From Platynereis dumerilii (Eukaryota > Annelida > Polychaeta > Phyllodocida > Nereididae): 64,000 bases of DNA. Position numbers and translations under genes: made by a program. The stretch's first letter is position 1; each line of letters starts with the position of its first letter. Shown here in pieces: positions 32,575 through 44,631 of the stretch. The DNA lies in contig JAPTHN010000025.1 of assembly GCA_026936325.1 (NCBI GenBank), positions 4,432,001 through 4,496,000 of the forward strand, given 5' to 3'. The notes under the pieces are model-generated. The model was not told the DNA's origin. It saw only the letters and a program-made list of their open reading frames with translations, and searched no databases.

Positions 32575-34216
32575 CAGTTGAAAACACTAAAGTAAAACTG
32601 TGAAAAAGGCAATAATCTCCTATCATTTGCTTTTGATCAAATCTGATTATCTGAAAGTGAATGATTGTCTGATTGGTATAATTGCAGTAGAAGTGAACCG
32701 TTATTTGGCTCTCTTATTCATCTTCATCAGTTCATACTCTTGATACCTCTTGCTTCAATAACTGGCTGATGCTATAATAGCTGTATTAATACATTACAAG
32801 GTTCCCCTACATTCTTGTGATACTTTAGTAATTGCTGTAATGTTGTTGTATATTTCAATTGAAATCCGGGTATTTTTTTTTTTCAAAATCAGTTTGATAG
32901 ATAATTGTTATATCCTATTCCAGCTCTATAATCAATAATTGCTTATCACAATTGTCGGCTTGTTGCTCTATTATGTGGTCAATCGGAAGCAATTTACTGA
33001 TTGTTCTAGCCTCAACTGTTCTCTTCCTAGAAAGCACCTGGATTATCATTTGGTTCCGGGTAAAAAATACCCTTTACCATAATTACTCGATTGAGAGTAG
33101 ATTGTTATTATGGCATTTATTTGACAATATATTTAATATTAAAAAATTGTTTAGTAATAATGCATTGAAGAAATCTAAGAAATCAAAGACATAAATATTA
33201 TGATTAGTCTTGATCCCTGGAAAATATTGAATTCCATCTTTGGGCTTCGGTTTCGTCATTAAAAGATTCTCACTCGAAAAACTCAAGCAATTAACTGTAA
33301 CGTTACTCAATAAATTACCGTACATATTTTGTATCATTTCATATAATTGTGAGCTGATTGAGAAAAAAAACCAATATTTTAATGTGCGAAAACTATTTCC
33401 TCTCAACGTGCTTGAGATAATTTCTTCTTTAAGATCACAAAAAGACACAAATTTAATATTTGTATATTTCCAAACTTGAAACTATTTGTCTCTAGTAAAA
33501 TGTAAAAAGAGTTGTATGGTATTCTAGTTTCTGAAGTACTTTATGCAACAACCTTGACTGCCAATTGAGAAGTTCCTGTTTCTGTTTTTTGGATGTAATT
33601 TTGTAACTTTAGAACTACCAGGACAACTCAATTAGAATACCCCCATTCCATGTGGTTTTGTGTAAATGTTGGAGTTAGGCCAAACATAATTGATATTTAG
33701 CTTGTCACATCAACTTGTTCCAACAGATTGTTAGCATTAGGGGAAAAAAATAATGTGCAAGCACTTTAAGAGATGCTTGTAGATAGACTGCCCATGATAG
33801 TATGTACCCCTTTGCCTGTCACCTGCACAAGGATATCTGGCATGTGAGACCTGCAGAGGGTATCTGGCATGTGAGACCTGCTGGAGGGTATCTGGCCTGT
33901 GACCTACTTTTGGTGATTGACCTTTGACCTGCAGAAACTCGGCCTGTTTGTTTTCTTTATTAATTTCTTCATCTCAGAAAGACACCAAAAGTTTATCAAC
34001 GCAAGATAAAATTCTATTGAGACTGTATGCAAAGTTTTAATGACAGAGATGAAACAGCATGACCAAGGCAGTTGTCATAAGTTTCAGAGCCATCCTCCCA
34101 CAATAGAGATGCCGCTTGCAAGCAAGCAAGCATCTCTAAAAATTGAGCTTTCCACAAATTTTGCATGATGACATTATAGAAAATTGATAAAACATGAAAA
34201 CAGCTGTAGGTCATAC
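32575..34216. other. Non-coding, one small tandem repeat
   Basis: Three units of about 28 bp (GGTATCTGGCATGTGAGACC) lie at 33831-33906. The rest is AT-rich with no supported exon. A hydrophobic frame at 32976 was considered and rejected as a signal-peptide exon. Confidence 0.45.
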
Positions 34217-34376
34217 ATCTCTGAGACGTTTGTAGTTGCTTCGTAAATTGTCGGTAAAGTTTTAAGTGGAGAGAAATCCTGCACGCTGATTGGCTATGAC
34301 GCTATGATGCAAAATCTTATGATAATGCATGGCGATGGAATGATTCATCTAGGGTAGATTCTCTGGACGGAAAACA
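34217..34376 (+). repeat. Dispersed repeat pair, copy 1
   Basis: It shares GCTGATTGGCTATGACGCT, GCAAAATCTTATGATAAT and CTAGGGTAGATTCTCTGG in the same order with 39488-39640, at roughly 80 percent identity by eye. Confidence 0.85.
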
Positions 34377-37300
34377 GCTGTTTTTTGTCGTATCAACCGA
34401 CTTCAGAGAAAGTGAAGATGATCTGAGAAGCAAAAATTCTAATATGTCTAGCCTTAAGCTACTGTAGTTCCTGTAATTTTAGACCTACCACATGATTCTA
34501 TATAATTTACGATGAAAGTATTAAGTTGCTACATACCATGATATGATAAACATAAAAATTAATGTGTGCTATTTGCTATGAATTATGTTAAAAGGCCAAT
34601 TTATGGAAGCTTCCACACTTGTACAATCAAATAATCACCGAAAAAAGTCATTCTGATTTATCGCGTAAATTATTTTAATTACTCAGACAACATGAAGTTT
34701 ATGTACAAGCAGTATGCACTGTATTCTGTAACATAATTTGCCTAATTGCTTGATAGTAATATTTTGATGTGTAAAAGACAATTTACATGCCACAAACTGC
34801 ATAAACAATAGGAAATAGGACGTTTTAAAGCATTTAAAATGCTTGTAATTTTCTGTCCATTGTCATGGTGAATTTGTCCTAGTTCCACATTTAATACACT
34901 GACAGGGTGGGTGCCCGAGGGACAGGGAAAGCAGGGAAAACAGCAGAAAATGGTGAAAAAAAATTCCCTACAGGGAAAAATATGTGAAATTTGAAATTTG
35001 ACCTCAAATCCAGGGAAAATGCAAGAAATTAATCGAGTATTACATGTGTGATTGTGTGAATGCGTGAAACAGCCCTTTATTTTAAGGAAAAAGTTGTAAA
35101 AGCTTTGGTCTCCGATTAGCAGCGATAACATGGTCAGGGAAAACGTCCGATGAAGCAGGGGAAAATCTCAATTTAGGAGTGATCGCTTTATAAATCGAGG
35201 AAATACGGTAGATACAACTGACATATTTGTTCATCTTGATGTTGTTACAATGTTTATAATTTTGTGACAGAGAGGACAAATAGTCTGGGTCCTTGTAGAT
35301 AGTCAGCTCAGCTGACTGAGTACATAGATAGATAGCATACATTTGTAGTCACTAAAACTCAGTAAAACTGTCAGGAAATACACATACATCAGTCAAAAAT
35401 AGTCCGTTGACAACTTGAGGGATAAGATATTGATAACCCATGATAATCTCCAGATTAGAATAGATTTGAGGAGATTAGGAGAGATTAAGTTGAAGAGAGA
35501 TTACTTGTACCAGTCTGGAAATATATCATGTTGTTGCCTACCTTATTTGTTCGAAAAATGGATTTAAGATTAAAGGCCACTGTCAATAAGTCATGTTACA
35601 GCTGTCGAAATAGGAGTGATAACCTGTACGCTATGAATGATGTCATAATTGTCATATCCCTATACTTTCCATGTGTCGCTTTTTATGGCACTTGTTAGAA
35701 TGTGAGTTCATCGAACATTGGGCAGACACATTTTATTTCATGTGGAAAAGAAATTGTCTTTCATTTGTAAGAAAATTGAGGGCTCAATTTTACCTTCAAT
35801 TCCATCTTTTATAACTAATGCCTTGGGAGTTCCTACAAGATGGGCGCTGGCATAGATTCTTCAATATTAACGCTCCTTCTCCAGTCTATAGCAGCTTAGG
35901 TCTATTGGAGCGCAAAAAAAGAACTTATAACTCATTATTCTCCATAAATCATTTTAAACCTCTTAATTAATTGTATCGATATGGTATGCTTTGCCACAAT
36001 GTTTGAACTATCATGTTAAGCCATTTTGAGTGATACCAGATACCCCAAATGAGGTCAGAGGTGAAACTAGGTCATCTGATGTCAAACTAGGTCAACTTGA
36101 GGTCAGGTCAATGTTGTTTGGAGTGTCAAAAAAGGTCACCAATCAACTTGGGTGGTATACCAATGCTGTCTGAGTAAACCGTGCAAAGTTCAGAAAAATG
36201 TGAAAGTCAGCTGATTGATTTAGTATGTGAGTGAACATGATGAAAACTTGATAAGATATATATAATTATGTGATGTGTGAAATATGACTTTATCAGGACA
36301 ATGAGGACATTCAATGTTGTCAATGATATGGAAATGCATACCAAGTGGCAACATTTTATAAATTTGTTGTTCGCTTGTTTCAGTTAATTAAAAAATAGAG
36401 ACAATTTTGTCACATGTAATGGAATGTCAAATGTTTGATTTAGTTTCAAATAAATTTATGGACATACAAAATGGATGTCCATTTGGTGTTGATCATTTGG
36501 CTTTCTTTGCTGGGCTGATTGCGATTTATAAGATAACAACAGCCCTGAGGTTGGTTTGCTTGTAAATGGGGCAGAATCAGCTGATGATACTAGTTATTCA
36601 ACAAATTACTAATTATTGTAATTTGTGTAAAATTGGTATAAATACCCCAATTGAACATCAGTACTAGATGATGATAATACATCAAATCTGTTATATCTCT
36701 AAGCTGCTAAGAGTTGAAACTATTGTTCAATTCCATCAGAAAAGTATCACACTATTAACTATAGTGCAAATTTATAACATTATTCTTGTGAACATTGTCC
36801 CACTATTACGTCTGAATTGAGTAAATTCTATTTGGAACAAATTGTAGACAACAGTAGACTTCCAAATATTCCAAATGCCATGCAAATGCTTGGAAGGCTG
36901 CATAATTCTGTGTATAAGGCCAGGCATTATTGAATTTTAGTTGCTCAGACTTACAGAAACAACAGATTTTTCTGTTGACGAAAAAGAGCTTTTTAAAATA
37001 GCCACAATTTTGTATTGGCTAATTTGAGAGAAACATTGAAAAGGTTTAGATTACAACCTTTTCTTTTCGTCATACCAACTGACTAGGACTGTCATCGATA
37101 TGGCGGAAATAGATATATCGGAAACGTTTCAGAGTTGATAACATATAGATACATACAATACTGCAAGTATTGAATAAATTATTTTCACAACATTTGGCAT
37201 ATTTTTTTGGAAATATTGCAAAAAATTGGGAGGAATTCACCTTGTTTACATCAAAACCACGCAATCAGTTCTCGGTTCTCGTCTGAAATCTCAAAAATGA

Positions 37301-37496
37301 GACAGCGTGATTAAAAATGGCCGATGTAGGTGACAAAAATTTTGGATTATTGAGATTTTTAGCCAAAAACTCCACCTAATTTTTGCCGTTTCTTGGGTTT
37401 TGAGAAAAAGTATCTATGCATTTGATACATCAGAAAAGTTTTGTGGAATATCGCATCGGAAAAATGGGTTTTTGATGACTTCCCTACAACTAACCT

Positions 37497-37551
37497 TTGA
37501 AAAAGTGCCTCGAGAAGATCCGAGAAGCTGAAAATAAATTGTGTCTACCCT
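37497..37551 (-). mobile_element. Fragment of the TTA-flanked MITE family
   Basis: On the + strand: AAAAAGTGCCTCGAGAAGAT, then CCGAGAAGCTGAAAATAAAT. It matches one arm of 55622-55808. Confidence 0.65.
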
Positions 37552-37718
37552 AATGGCTGCACAGTACATTACCATGATTATGAAATGGTCATGCTTAGCA
37601 TCAGATTTTGGCTTAAAAGCTTTTTTTCTCCTTTTCCCATAAATCACTACACATGCATAACACTAATGATAATAGCATTGACTGCCATGCTAGGAGCTCT
37701 GTTGGGGCTTTAATTCTC

Positions 37719-37889
37719 CAGGGGCGGATCCAGAAAATGTCGGAAGGGGGAGGGGGGGGGGGTTACAAATGGAAATGTACAAAAGATACCAGGATATTAA
37801 TACCGTGGCATTTTACATTAAAATCTGCAGCCACAAGGGGGGTGGGGGTTGAACCCCCTTAACTTCCCCCCTTTGTCAATCCGCTACTG
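37719..37889. mobile_element. GGATCC MITE, second copy, 171 bp
   Basis: The left end is CAGGGGCGGATCCAG and the right end AATCCGCTACTG. TTCTC (37714-37718) and TTCTG (37890-37894) flank it, in line with the 5-bp duplication at 22167. The interior is G-rich. Confidence 0.75.
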
Positions 37890-38081
37890 TTCTGAGTTCT
37901 GTTTTTCTGGTATTCGCAAACAATAGTCTGATAGTAGTCCTACCACGTTATGGGAAAATTACATGAGTTGACATTTGAAGCGGAATTAATTGGTCACTAC
38001 ATATGTTATTGATTGAGAATTTGATTGATCATGCTGATATGACAGTGATATGTTGACTGGAAGTGGGATGATTGACAGATG

Positions 38082-38308
38082 ATGGATGTTTGGGCTTTAC
38101 GTCCTGTACTTGCGCACAAACAGATTAATTAGGACAGGGAGGATCAGAGGACACAGCAATGAGGTGAAGGATGGTTGAAACTGCTGTTCAACATGGGTTC
38201 AGAACTTCAGATGACCTGGTCTGCGAGCTTGAATCAAATCCTGGACTCGGAAATTGGAAGGCTGTCGATGTTCAGATCACTTACCAACTGAACCCTCCTT
38301 CCAGACTA
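38082..38308 (-). mobile_element. SINE, second subfamily
   Basis: Minus strand: AGCCTTCCAATTTCCGAGTC, a B-box region with an insertion, AACAGCAGTTTCAACCATCC, CAGGACGTAAAGCCC. Confidence 0.8.
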
Positions 38309-38804
38309 ATAGTAGATGAATGGATTAATAAACTGTTTGATATGGATTACTTGAATCAGGTTAGAAAGGTAGATTATTAATGCATACAGATATCAATAAG
38401 GGTCGACCAGGTGATTTTCACACTTTGCTTTCGCCTGGAAACATGAATTTCTAGTTTTGTGAGTTTGACTCTGGGATTTGTTTGACTCTCTGTGCCGCTG
38501 GTTGGAGTTCAGATGTACATGTAGTTGGTATACATTAACCCCGTTTCTTCGTATTTTCCCTCTTTTTGTCTTTTTCTGTCATATATTATCTTTTTTATGA
38601 TCGGAATTTGAACTCTTGTTCCTGTTTGTCACACTTTCCCCCCAAGCATAATACACACTGGGCCAATGTCACTAAATACTTAGACAAAGTTTCTGGAAAA
38701 TGTATTATTTGGGTAAGAAAAACATTTTTCACAATCTGATGTTACTGCAGACATATGGAGGGAAAAAAATAAACATTGATGTTATAAACAATGAAAATAT
38801 GTAA

Positions 38805-38894
38805 GTCACATGACTTGTAGAATCACTAAGAATGTATGGAGGGTCACATGACTGAGTCACATGACCCATAACAATAGCTCAACTGTCACATGAC
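38805..38894. promoter_or_regulatory. Four copies of GTCACATGAC in 90 bp
   Basis: Exact GTCACATGAC starts at 38805, 38843, 38856 and 38885. The core TCACATGA is the M-box/CLEAR-type E-box bound by MITF/TFE factors. The intervals are irregular (38, 13, 29 bp), unlike a simple satellite. Whether it is an enhancer is inference. Confidence 0.4.
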
Positions 38895-39180
38895 CATGTT
38901 GATGACGTATGTTACATGTGTCGAACAGATCTATGTGTCAATGGAAGAATTCATTGCCAGAAAGAGTTATATTAAGAAATGATGAAAAAAAAAAAATCAT
39001 ACCGTATTGACTTGGTAAAAGCACCTCAATGCTGGATTGAAGGCGTGCCTAAAGCCACTAATGTGTTAAAAAGATTTTGTAACAATAGAATGACATTGGC
39101 AGATAGATATTTCTCCAAATAAACACCTTCCAATCATGGGCCCACCTCAAATAAATAAAATGTTTTATCACCTGGTTGGC

Positions 39181-39219
39181 TGTGAATATCACTGCGGGCT
39201 CGAGTGATATTAATTCACA
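39181..39219. repeat. Imperfect hairpin
   Basis: TGTGAATATCACT and AGTGATATTAATTCACA pair across a 9-nt GC-rich loop. Possibly a relic of a short TIR element. Confidence 0.4.
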
Positions 39220-39487
39220 CAACAGCTCGTGATATTGTTACTCAGTTACCCTGACTTGGGTTGTTTTGTTATAATACAACACTGATGTAAAATATAATCA
39301 TGATAATACTCATCACACTTCAGCAAAGCCTTTAGTGAATAAATCGAACACACCCCCAAAGATGTCCAATGAGCAGACTTTCACACGTTATGCAAATGAC
39401 GCCGATTGCGTCTAAATATGCATTTCCGTAAGTCGTACATATACGAGACCTACTGCAATAGATAGATCTATCTGAGAGCTTTAAAAT

Positions 39488-39640
39488 GTCTCTGGGAAGT
39501 GAAGAGTTTTTACGCAAATTGCTGTTAAACATTTGAAGTGGATAGAAATACTGCTCGCTGATTGGCTATGACGCTGTGACGCAAAATCTTATGATAATAT
39601 GCGACGATGGAAGGATTCGTCTAGGGTAGATTCTCTGGGT
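39488..39640 (+). repeat. Dispersed repeat pair, copy 2
   Basis: Partner of 34217-34376. It includes CTGATTGGCTATGACGCTG and CTAGGGTAGATTCTCTGG. No ends or target duplication found. Confidence 0.85.
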
Positions 39641-40379
39641 GACTCTTCAGCGCCTGTCTCGAAAAATGGCCTAAGCTAGAGGAGGCTTTTTTATTTTTTA
39701 AAAACGCCTTTGCATCATTTGAGGAAATACAGTATATTTCTTTATATTAATATTGAGTGGCAATTTTACCGGTATCCTCAGTAACCAATAGCAATGCGAA
39801 AGCAAAAGCCAAATGTCATTGACACATTGCAAGTTTATCTGTTTCTGTAAAGAGGAGGAAAAATAACAAAACGGAGGAAAATGTCTTAATGTGGAGTCCC
39901 ATGTCTTCAATTATCATGATTATACTGTCAATTACTGACGCTTAACTAAGTTAGCTGACAATAGCTGTAGTAACTACTAGTAAGGGTAACACTGTTGAAA
40001 CCAAAGCTAAAATGTCATCGACACATATCTATCCTTCTTTGTAAGAGAAGCAAAATAAACCATGAAAAGAAGACAGAAAAATCAGAAAATAGAAAAGATA
40101 AAAAAAACGCCCATAGAAATAGATAAGAGGGCCAAAAAATAACAAAGCAGGTTAATTGGGCCATTTATCTGCACTGCTTCTATCTGTCAGTCCTATCTCT
40201 GTGATCTCTATGATGTTGTTAAATGTTGGACAAAGACATTGCTCTAAAAATGTCATTGATCATGGTGATGCCTTCTATCTACATGATCTATAGAATGATT
40301 CGATTCCATTTGTGTCATGATTCTAATGATCGTAGAAAACTTATTTCTGTCTTTATAAACATATATCGGCATATATCTG

Positions 40380-40555
40380 TCAGTCTAACCATCTATCTAA
40401 TCTTGTTATACATCATGTACTCCTATCTATCTATCTGTCTGTCTATCTGTCTGTCTATTTAGCTATCTATCTGCCCTTTCAACATCTATTTATCCATCTA
40501 TCCAACATCTCTATCTCTTTATCTATAAAGGTTTGTCTATCTATCTGTAGCATAT
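40380..40555. repeat. (TATC/TGTC)n microsatellite
   Basis: Mixed TATC and TGTC units, purest at 40427-40455. Confidence 0.95.
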
Positions 40556-41342
40556 GTAGATCTGATGTATTAAACTGATTCTTCAACAATCTGGATGTGT
40601 TTAAAGGTAAAATAAATAAATTTATACAAAAATTTATACGAAGTAAACAGATCATTGGTGTCACTTTTTCAAATAGATGCAATGATTTTGTTCGTCATCA
40701 GAAAGAAAGATTGTGTAGTGAAAAGACATTTTCCAAATTATTGTTTCGCTTCACTGAAAAATAATTCCCGACTCATGTTTAAGAATTGAAACTTCAAGAT
40801 TGCTTCAGATTTGAGGCCGTTTATTCTCTGTTGTGATCAGCGTCATCCTTTAAAGTTTCAGAAACTTTCTTTTGAAAGACAGCGATGATTCGCCATTAAT
40901 GGCAAATTATAATAAGATTAGAACAGGGAAATTCCATTAAAATTGGACAATTTTAGAATTGGGAATCTAAATGTTGAAAAGAAGAGGCTTTAGAAGCTGA
41001 GAAATAATTGCGAGGCGGCTTAGATCATCACTTTTCATTGCAATGGGTTATTTTCGTTTATGGTTTATCAGCCAATATCTAATTCTGAGGAGTCTGGGAT
41101 AATTTTACACCATAAAATGGCATAAACGTCATTAGCAGAAGTGAAAAAATTACTCCCACAATTTTTTCATGAGGGCTTACTAAGCCTTAGCCATGAATAT
41201 TTGTTTTGTTAGTAATTGTATTTTCTCTCAGAAAATTATAAATTATTCAGCTTTACATTGGTCCAAATGTTTTTGGTCAATTATTAAAGTCTTTTCTTGG
41301 GAGTCAGGTGTCGACAGTTTGCAGTTTCATTTTGAACTCTTA
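40556..41342. other. Non-coding, nothing recognised
   Basis: AT-rich, no exon-like frame and no repeat with clear ends. Confidence 0.45.
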
Positions 41343-41562
41343 ACTCTGGCTCCATTGGCAAACTAACTCTGACTCCACCTGCAAACTAACTCCGACTCTA
41401 ACTGCAAACTAACTCCGACTCCACCTGAAAACTAACTCCGACTCCATTTGCAAATTAACTCTTGACTCCGCCTGCAAACTAACTCCGACTCCCAACTGCA
41501 AACTAACTCCAACTCAAAACTGGTGACTCCACGACTCCTGACTCCAATTCCTTACTCCAAAT
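41343..41562. repeat. Minisatellite with GACTCC core, about 25-bp unit
   Basis: Around eight units of the form CTGCAAACTAACTCCGACTC with variable spacing. Confidence 0.9.
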
Positions 41563-42167
41563 CTCCGCTATTCGTCTGCTGGTCTATCTACCAACCGGTG
41601 TCTCTGGATCTATCACTAGGACTTGGTCGAGCGGTGCAAACTTGCAAGTCACGTTTTGCTGAAATGACAAAATTAGAAAATCACAATTATTTGCTGACTT
41701 CCAATTAAGATTCAAGATCAACACAACATGCTCAATGACAATTCCAAATCTCACAATAGACGAGAATGTGATTTCTAAGTAGGCTTACGGAAAAACGCCT
41801 TTAACTCCGAAATGATGAGTTCTGGATCAGATGGATTTAATTGAGCAGCATTCGTTTAATAATATGCAATAATGATTGTCTTCAGCTTGTCTTTGCACTG
41901 CAATCAAAATGTCTTCAGTATGCATGTCTATTGATTATCGAATGCTGCTGATACTATGTATGTCTTCAAAATGGTTGGAAAAAACTCAATCTGTCCCCCC
42001 CTCTATCTATCTGCTGGTTTCCACCTATACTGTAGAGTCACTTCAAGGTTTCGGAGTTGAGTTTCAAAATTGAATGTTGTTTAGAGATGATATTGAATGT
42101 TGTTTAGGATGTTTCGCAATTTTGCTCTTTCATTTTAACCTAACTTAATTACGAATTTTGACTCCCG

Positions 42168-42340
42168 ACTCCCGGAAAACCAAACTTGATGAATGAATAA
42201 TTAGTAATACAGACTTTTGACTCCCGGAAAATCAAACTCGATTAATGAATAATTAGTAATACCAACTTTCGACTCCCTGAAAACCAAACTTGATTAATAA
42301 ATAATTAATAATATTGACTTTCGACTCCGCTGGAAAACCT
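42168..42340. repeat. Minisatellite with GACTCC core, about 52-bp unit
   Basis: Units start GACTCCCGGAAAACCAAACT at 42168, 42219, 42271 and, partial, 42323. Each holds an AATGAATAATTAGTAATA block. Confidence 0.93.
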
Positions 42341-42592
42341 TGACTCCACAATTCTGACGGCGTTAGCGTCATGTATCTTAATTGGCTAACTTTGTGAGAG
42401 CTCTGGTATCTGGAGCAACTCTCCTCATATGAAAGCATCCCATGATTAGCAGGGCTTAATTAACTGACACTGGAAGTGACTAATTACCGTAGTTAATTAT
42501 CTTAATTAGACTTAAGGCTTACAACACATACTATGATAGGTTGGCTCGTATCGAAGTTACAAGAAAATCAGTTGTTCTTGGTGTTTTTGTTG

Positions 42593-42796
42593 TGGGGGGA
42601 GGGTTGGCCTAGTGGTAGCGTGCTGGGCTGCCAATCGCTGGGTCCAGGGTTCGAATCCAGCTCTTGCCGGGTCACCTGGGCCTATGTTGGATGGCTGTTT
42701 CAATCATCCTTCATCTCATTGCCATGTCCTCCTCCTGTCCTATTAGCCTACCAAGTGCATAAATACAGGACATAAAGCCCCAATCATCCATCAAAA
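42593..42796 (+). mobile_element. tRNA-derived SINE, full length with target duplication
   Basis: Flanked by TGGTGTTTTTGTTG (42579-42592) and TGGTGTTTCTGTTG (42797-42810), 13 of 14 identical. It has an intact A box (GGCCTAGTGG), B box (GGGTTCGAATCC), body and tail, and is among the best-preserved copies. Confidence 0.94.
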
Positions 42797-42810
42797 TGGT
42801 GTTTCTGTTG

Positions 42811-43414
42811 AAATGAGAAGCTGCTTTCTAACTTCTAAGAAATGATGTTGTATGAGAGGCCTTTGAATCTGTATATAAAAAAGAGTATTCAAGTAAACTA
42901 TTATAAGACCTACATATATATACTATGAAATAGAAATAAGCCATCTCGGAACGAAAATGAACAAATGTTGTAAGCTATATTCATTTATCTTCACAATATG
43001 ATCATTAGGAAGGCAAATAATTAGATAAAACCGTTACCCCAGCTCACAAATTTCAATACGATTTGTGTTAGTCTCATAAATGATGCTATTAGGTCTCCTT
43101 ATCTAATTTCATGCTATATAAACGAAATAAGCTTCGCTTCGAAGGATTTGTTAGCAATACAGTATATGTACATTACTGTTAATACCGTTATTTGTTGCCA
43201 ATTATCCTTTTGTAATTGTCGTATGAACAGTCATTCTGTTGTCATGATAGTTTGATGACTCCAGGAGCTGGATTTAAACCTGGGTCCTAGTGTTTTCTGT
43301 TTCACCAAAGAGTGCTGGGAACTATGCCGCCGAATTCGGCGAACTTGCACAGTAGTACGATATGGCCTTACTTCATGGTAAATGTATGAGGTTGTTCTTA
43401 TGTGTGAGGCCAAG
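42811..43414. other. Non-coding, nothing firm
   Basis: AGGAGCTGGATTTAAACCTGGG near 43263 resembles a minus-strand SINE B-box region but cannot be extended. Confidence 0.35.
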
Positions 43415-43543
43415 CTCTGGGTCTCCTGGACCTATGTTGGACGTCACTTTCAATCATCCTTCGCCTCATGGGTGTGTCCTCCTCCTGACCTAATAGCCTG
43501 CTACAGTTGCAGGATGTAAAGCCCCAATCATCCATTCATCCAT
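43415..43543 (+). mobile_element. SINE 3' part
   Basis: GACCTATGTTGGACGTCAC, TCATCCTTCGCCTCATGG, GGATGTAAAGCCCCAATC. Confidence 0.85.
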
Positions 43544-43554
43544 TAGGGTTAGGT

Positions 43555-43605
43555 TCCAGCTCTTGCCAGGTCACATGGACATATGTTGGACAGCACTTTC
43601 AAATT
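43555..43605 (+). mobile_element. SINE head/body fragment
   Basis: TTCCAGCTCTTGCCAGGTCA, then ATATGTTGGACAGCAC. It follows directly after the 43415-43543 copy, in tandem. Confidence 0.75.
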
Positions 43606-44433
43606 TTGCAGTAATGAAGGTAAAAGTGTAACTTAAATGGCCATATACCTCTAATCAATGGCCATAGCTTACGAAAAAAGCTGTAGCAAGTTGATATACA
43701 CTGTCACTTTCAAATGCGTGCACAAGACACAAAACTGAATGGAATTGCAAAATTTGAAGACTGGACAGTAAAGGATGATCCCAACAATATTCGCTATTGA
43801 AATCATTAAGCTGTGTTGATCACAGACATAGCCATAGCTATTTTTGTGAAGTATGTTTTCAAACACACCGATTTTTGCCAGCACACTGCTGACAGAACTT
43901 TTTCTGGGTCATTGCAGCAGATTGCAACATACCTACATTGAATCAATGATATCAACCAATGACAATTTACATCAACCCATGATGCCAATCAAGGATGTCT
44001 GTCAATGATATAATTATGTCAATGATGTCAGTCACACAGCCTCAGTAATCCATGGTGCCTATTGAAGGGAAATGATACAGTTTAGAACTAACCATAAAAA
44101 ACAATTGACATTTTGTCACAAGATTGCTCTGACTATCAAGAATACATGGAAAAAATAAAAAATCGGGGTCACCAGCATTTTCCAGGAACTAATAACACTT
44201 GAACCCACCCCAATTGCTCTTCAGAAATAACATTGAAAATATAGAGAAAATCATGTCGATTAAATTCTGTGGCCTTATAAAATGAAAATTACCTATAAAA
44301 AACCTTGTCAAACTTAGTGATATATTGTTTCCAAACTTTTGACCTGCAGTGTATTCCTTATGTGAAAAAAAAAACCTATATTGCATTCCAACAATCACTG
44401 CCTACCACCTGCTCGTGTTGCATATGGAAATAT

Positions 44434-44513
44434 GCTCCTCTAGTTAGCCTACCAAGTGCATAAATAGAGGACGTAAAGCCCAAGTCATCCCTCCCTCCCA
44501 ATCACCCATCCAT
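44434..44513 (+). mobile_element. SINE tail fragment
   Basis: AGTTAGCCTACCAAGTGCAT, then AGGACGTAAAGCCCAAGTC. Confidence 0.85.
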
Positions 44514-44631
44514 GAAAATTCGATGATCAGCTTTGCCAAATGGGACGATCAAATGGAATAACCAGCGCAATTATTTCTCTTATTCAGCCGGCAAAATGTC
44601 CTAAAGCTAATCTGGCAAACGATTCAGCTTA

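Larger units (their letters stand above)
34377..38081. other. Mostly unique non-coding DNA
   Basis: The stretch 34905-35160 repeats CAGGGAAAA motifs. AGGTCA recurs at 36052, 36069, 36089 and 36100. A minus-strand fragment of the TTA-flanked MITE family and a GGATCC MITE are listed separately. No exon seen. Confidence 0.4.

Noticed and set aside
32976-33065. Possible LRP1 signal-peptide exon (MWSIGSNLLIVLASTVLFLE)
   Set aside because: The peptide looks like a signal sequence, but the only nearby GT gives phase 0, while exon a needs phase 1, and it lies 21 kb upstream with no other support.
12910-43000. Frames containing LGCQSLGPGFESSSCRVTWA-like peptides in many places
   Set aside because: They are the translated tRNA head of the SINE, repeated wherever the SINE occurs.
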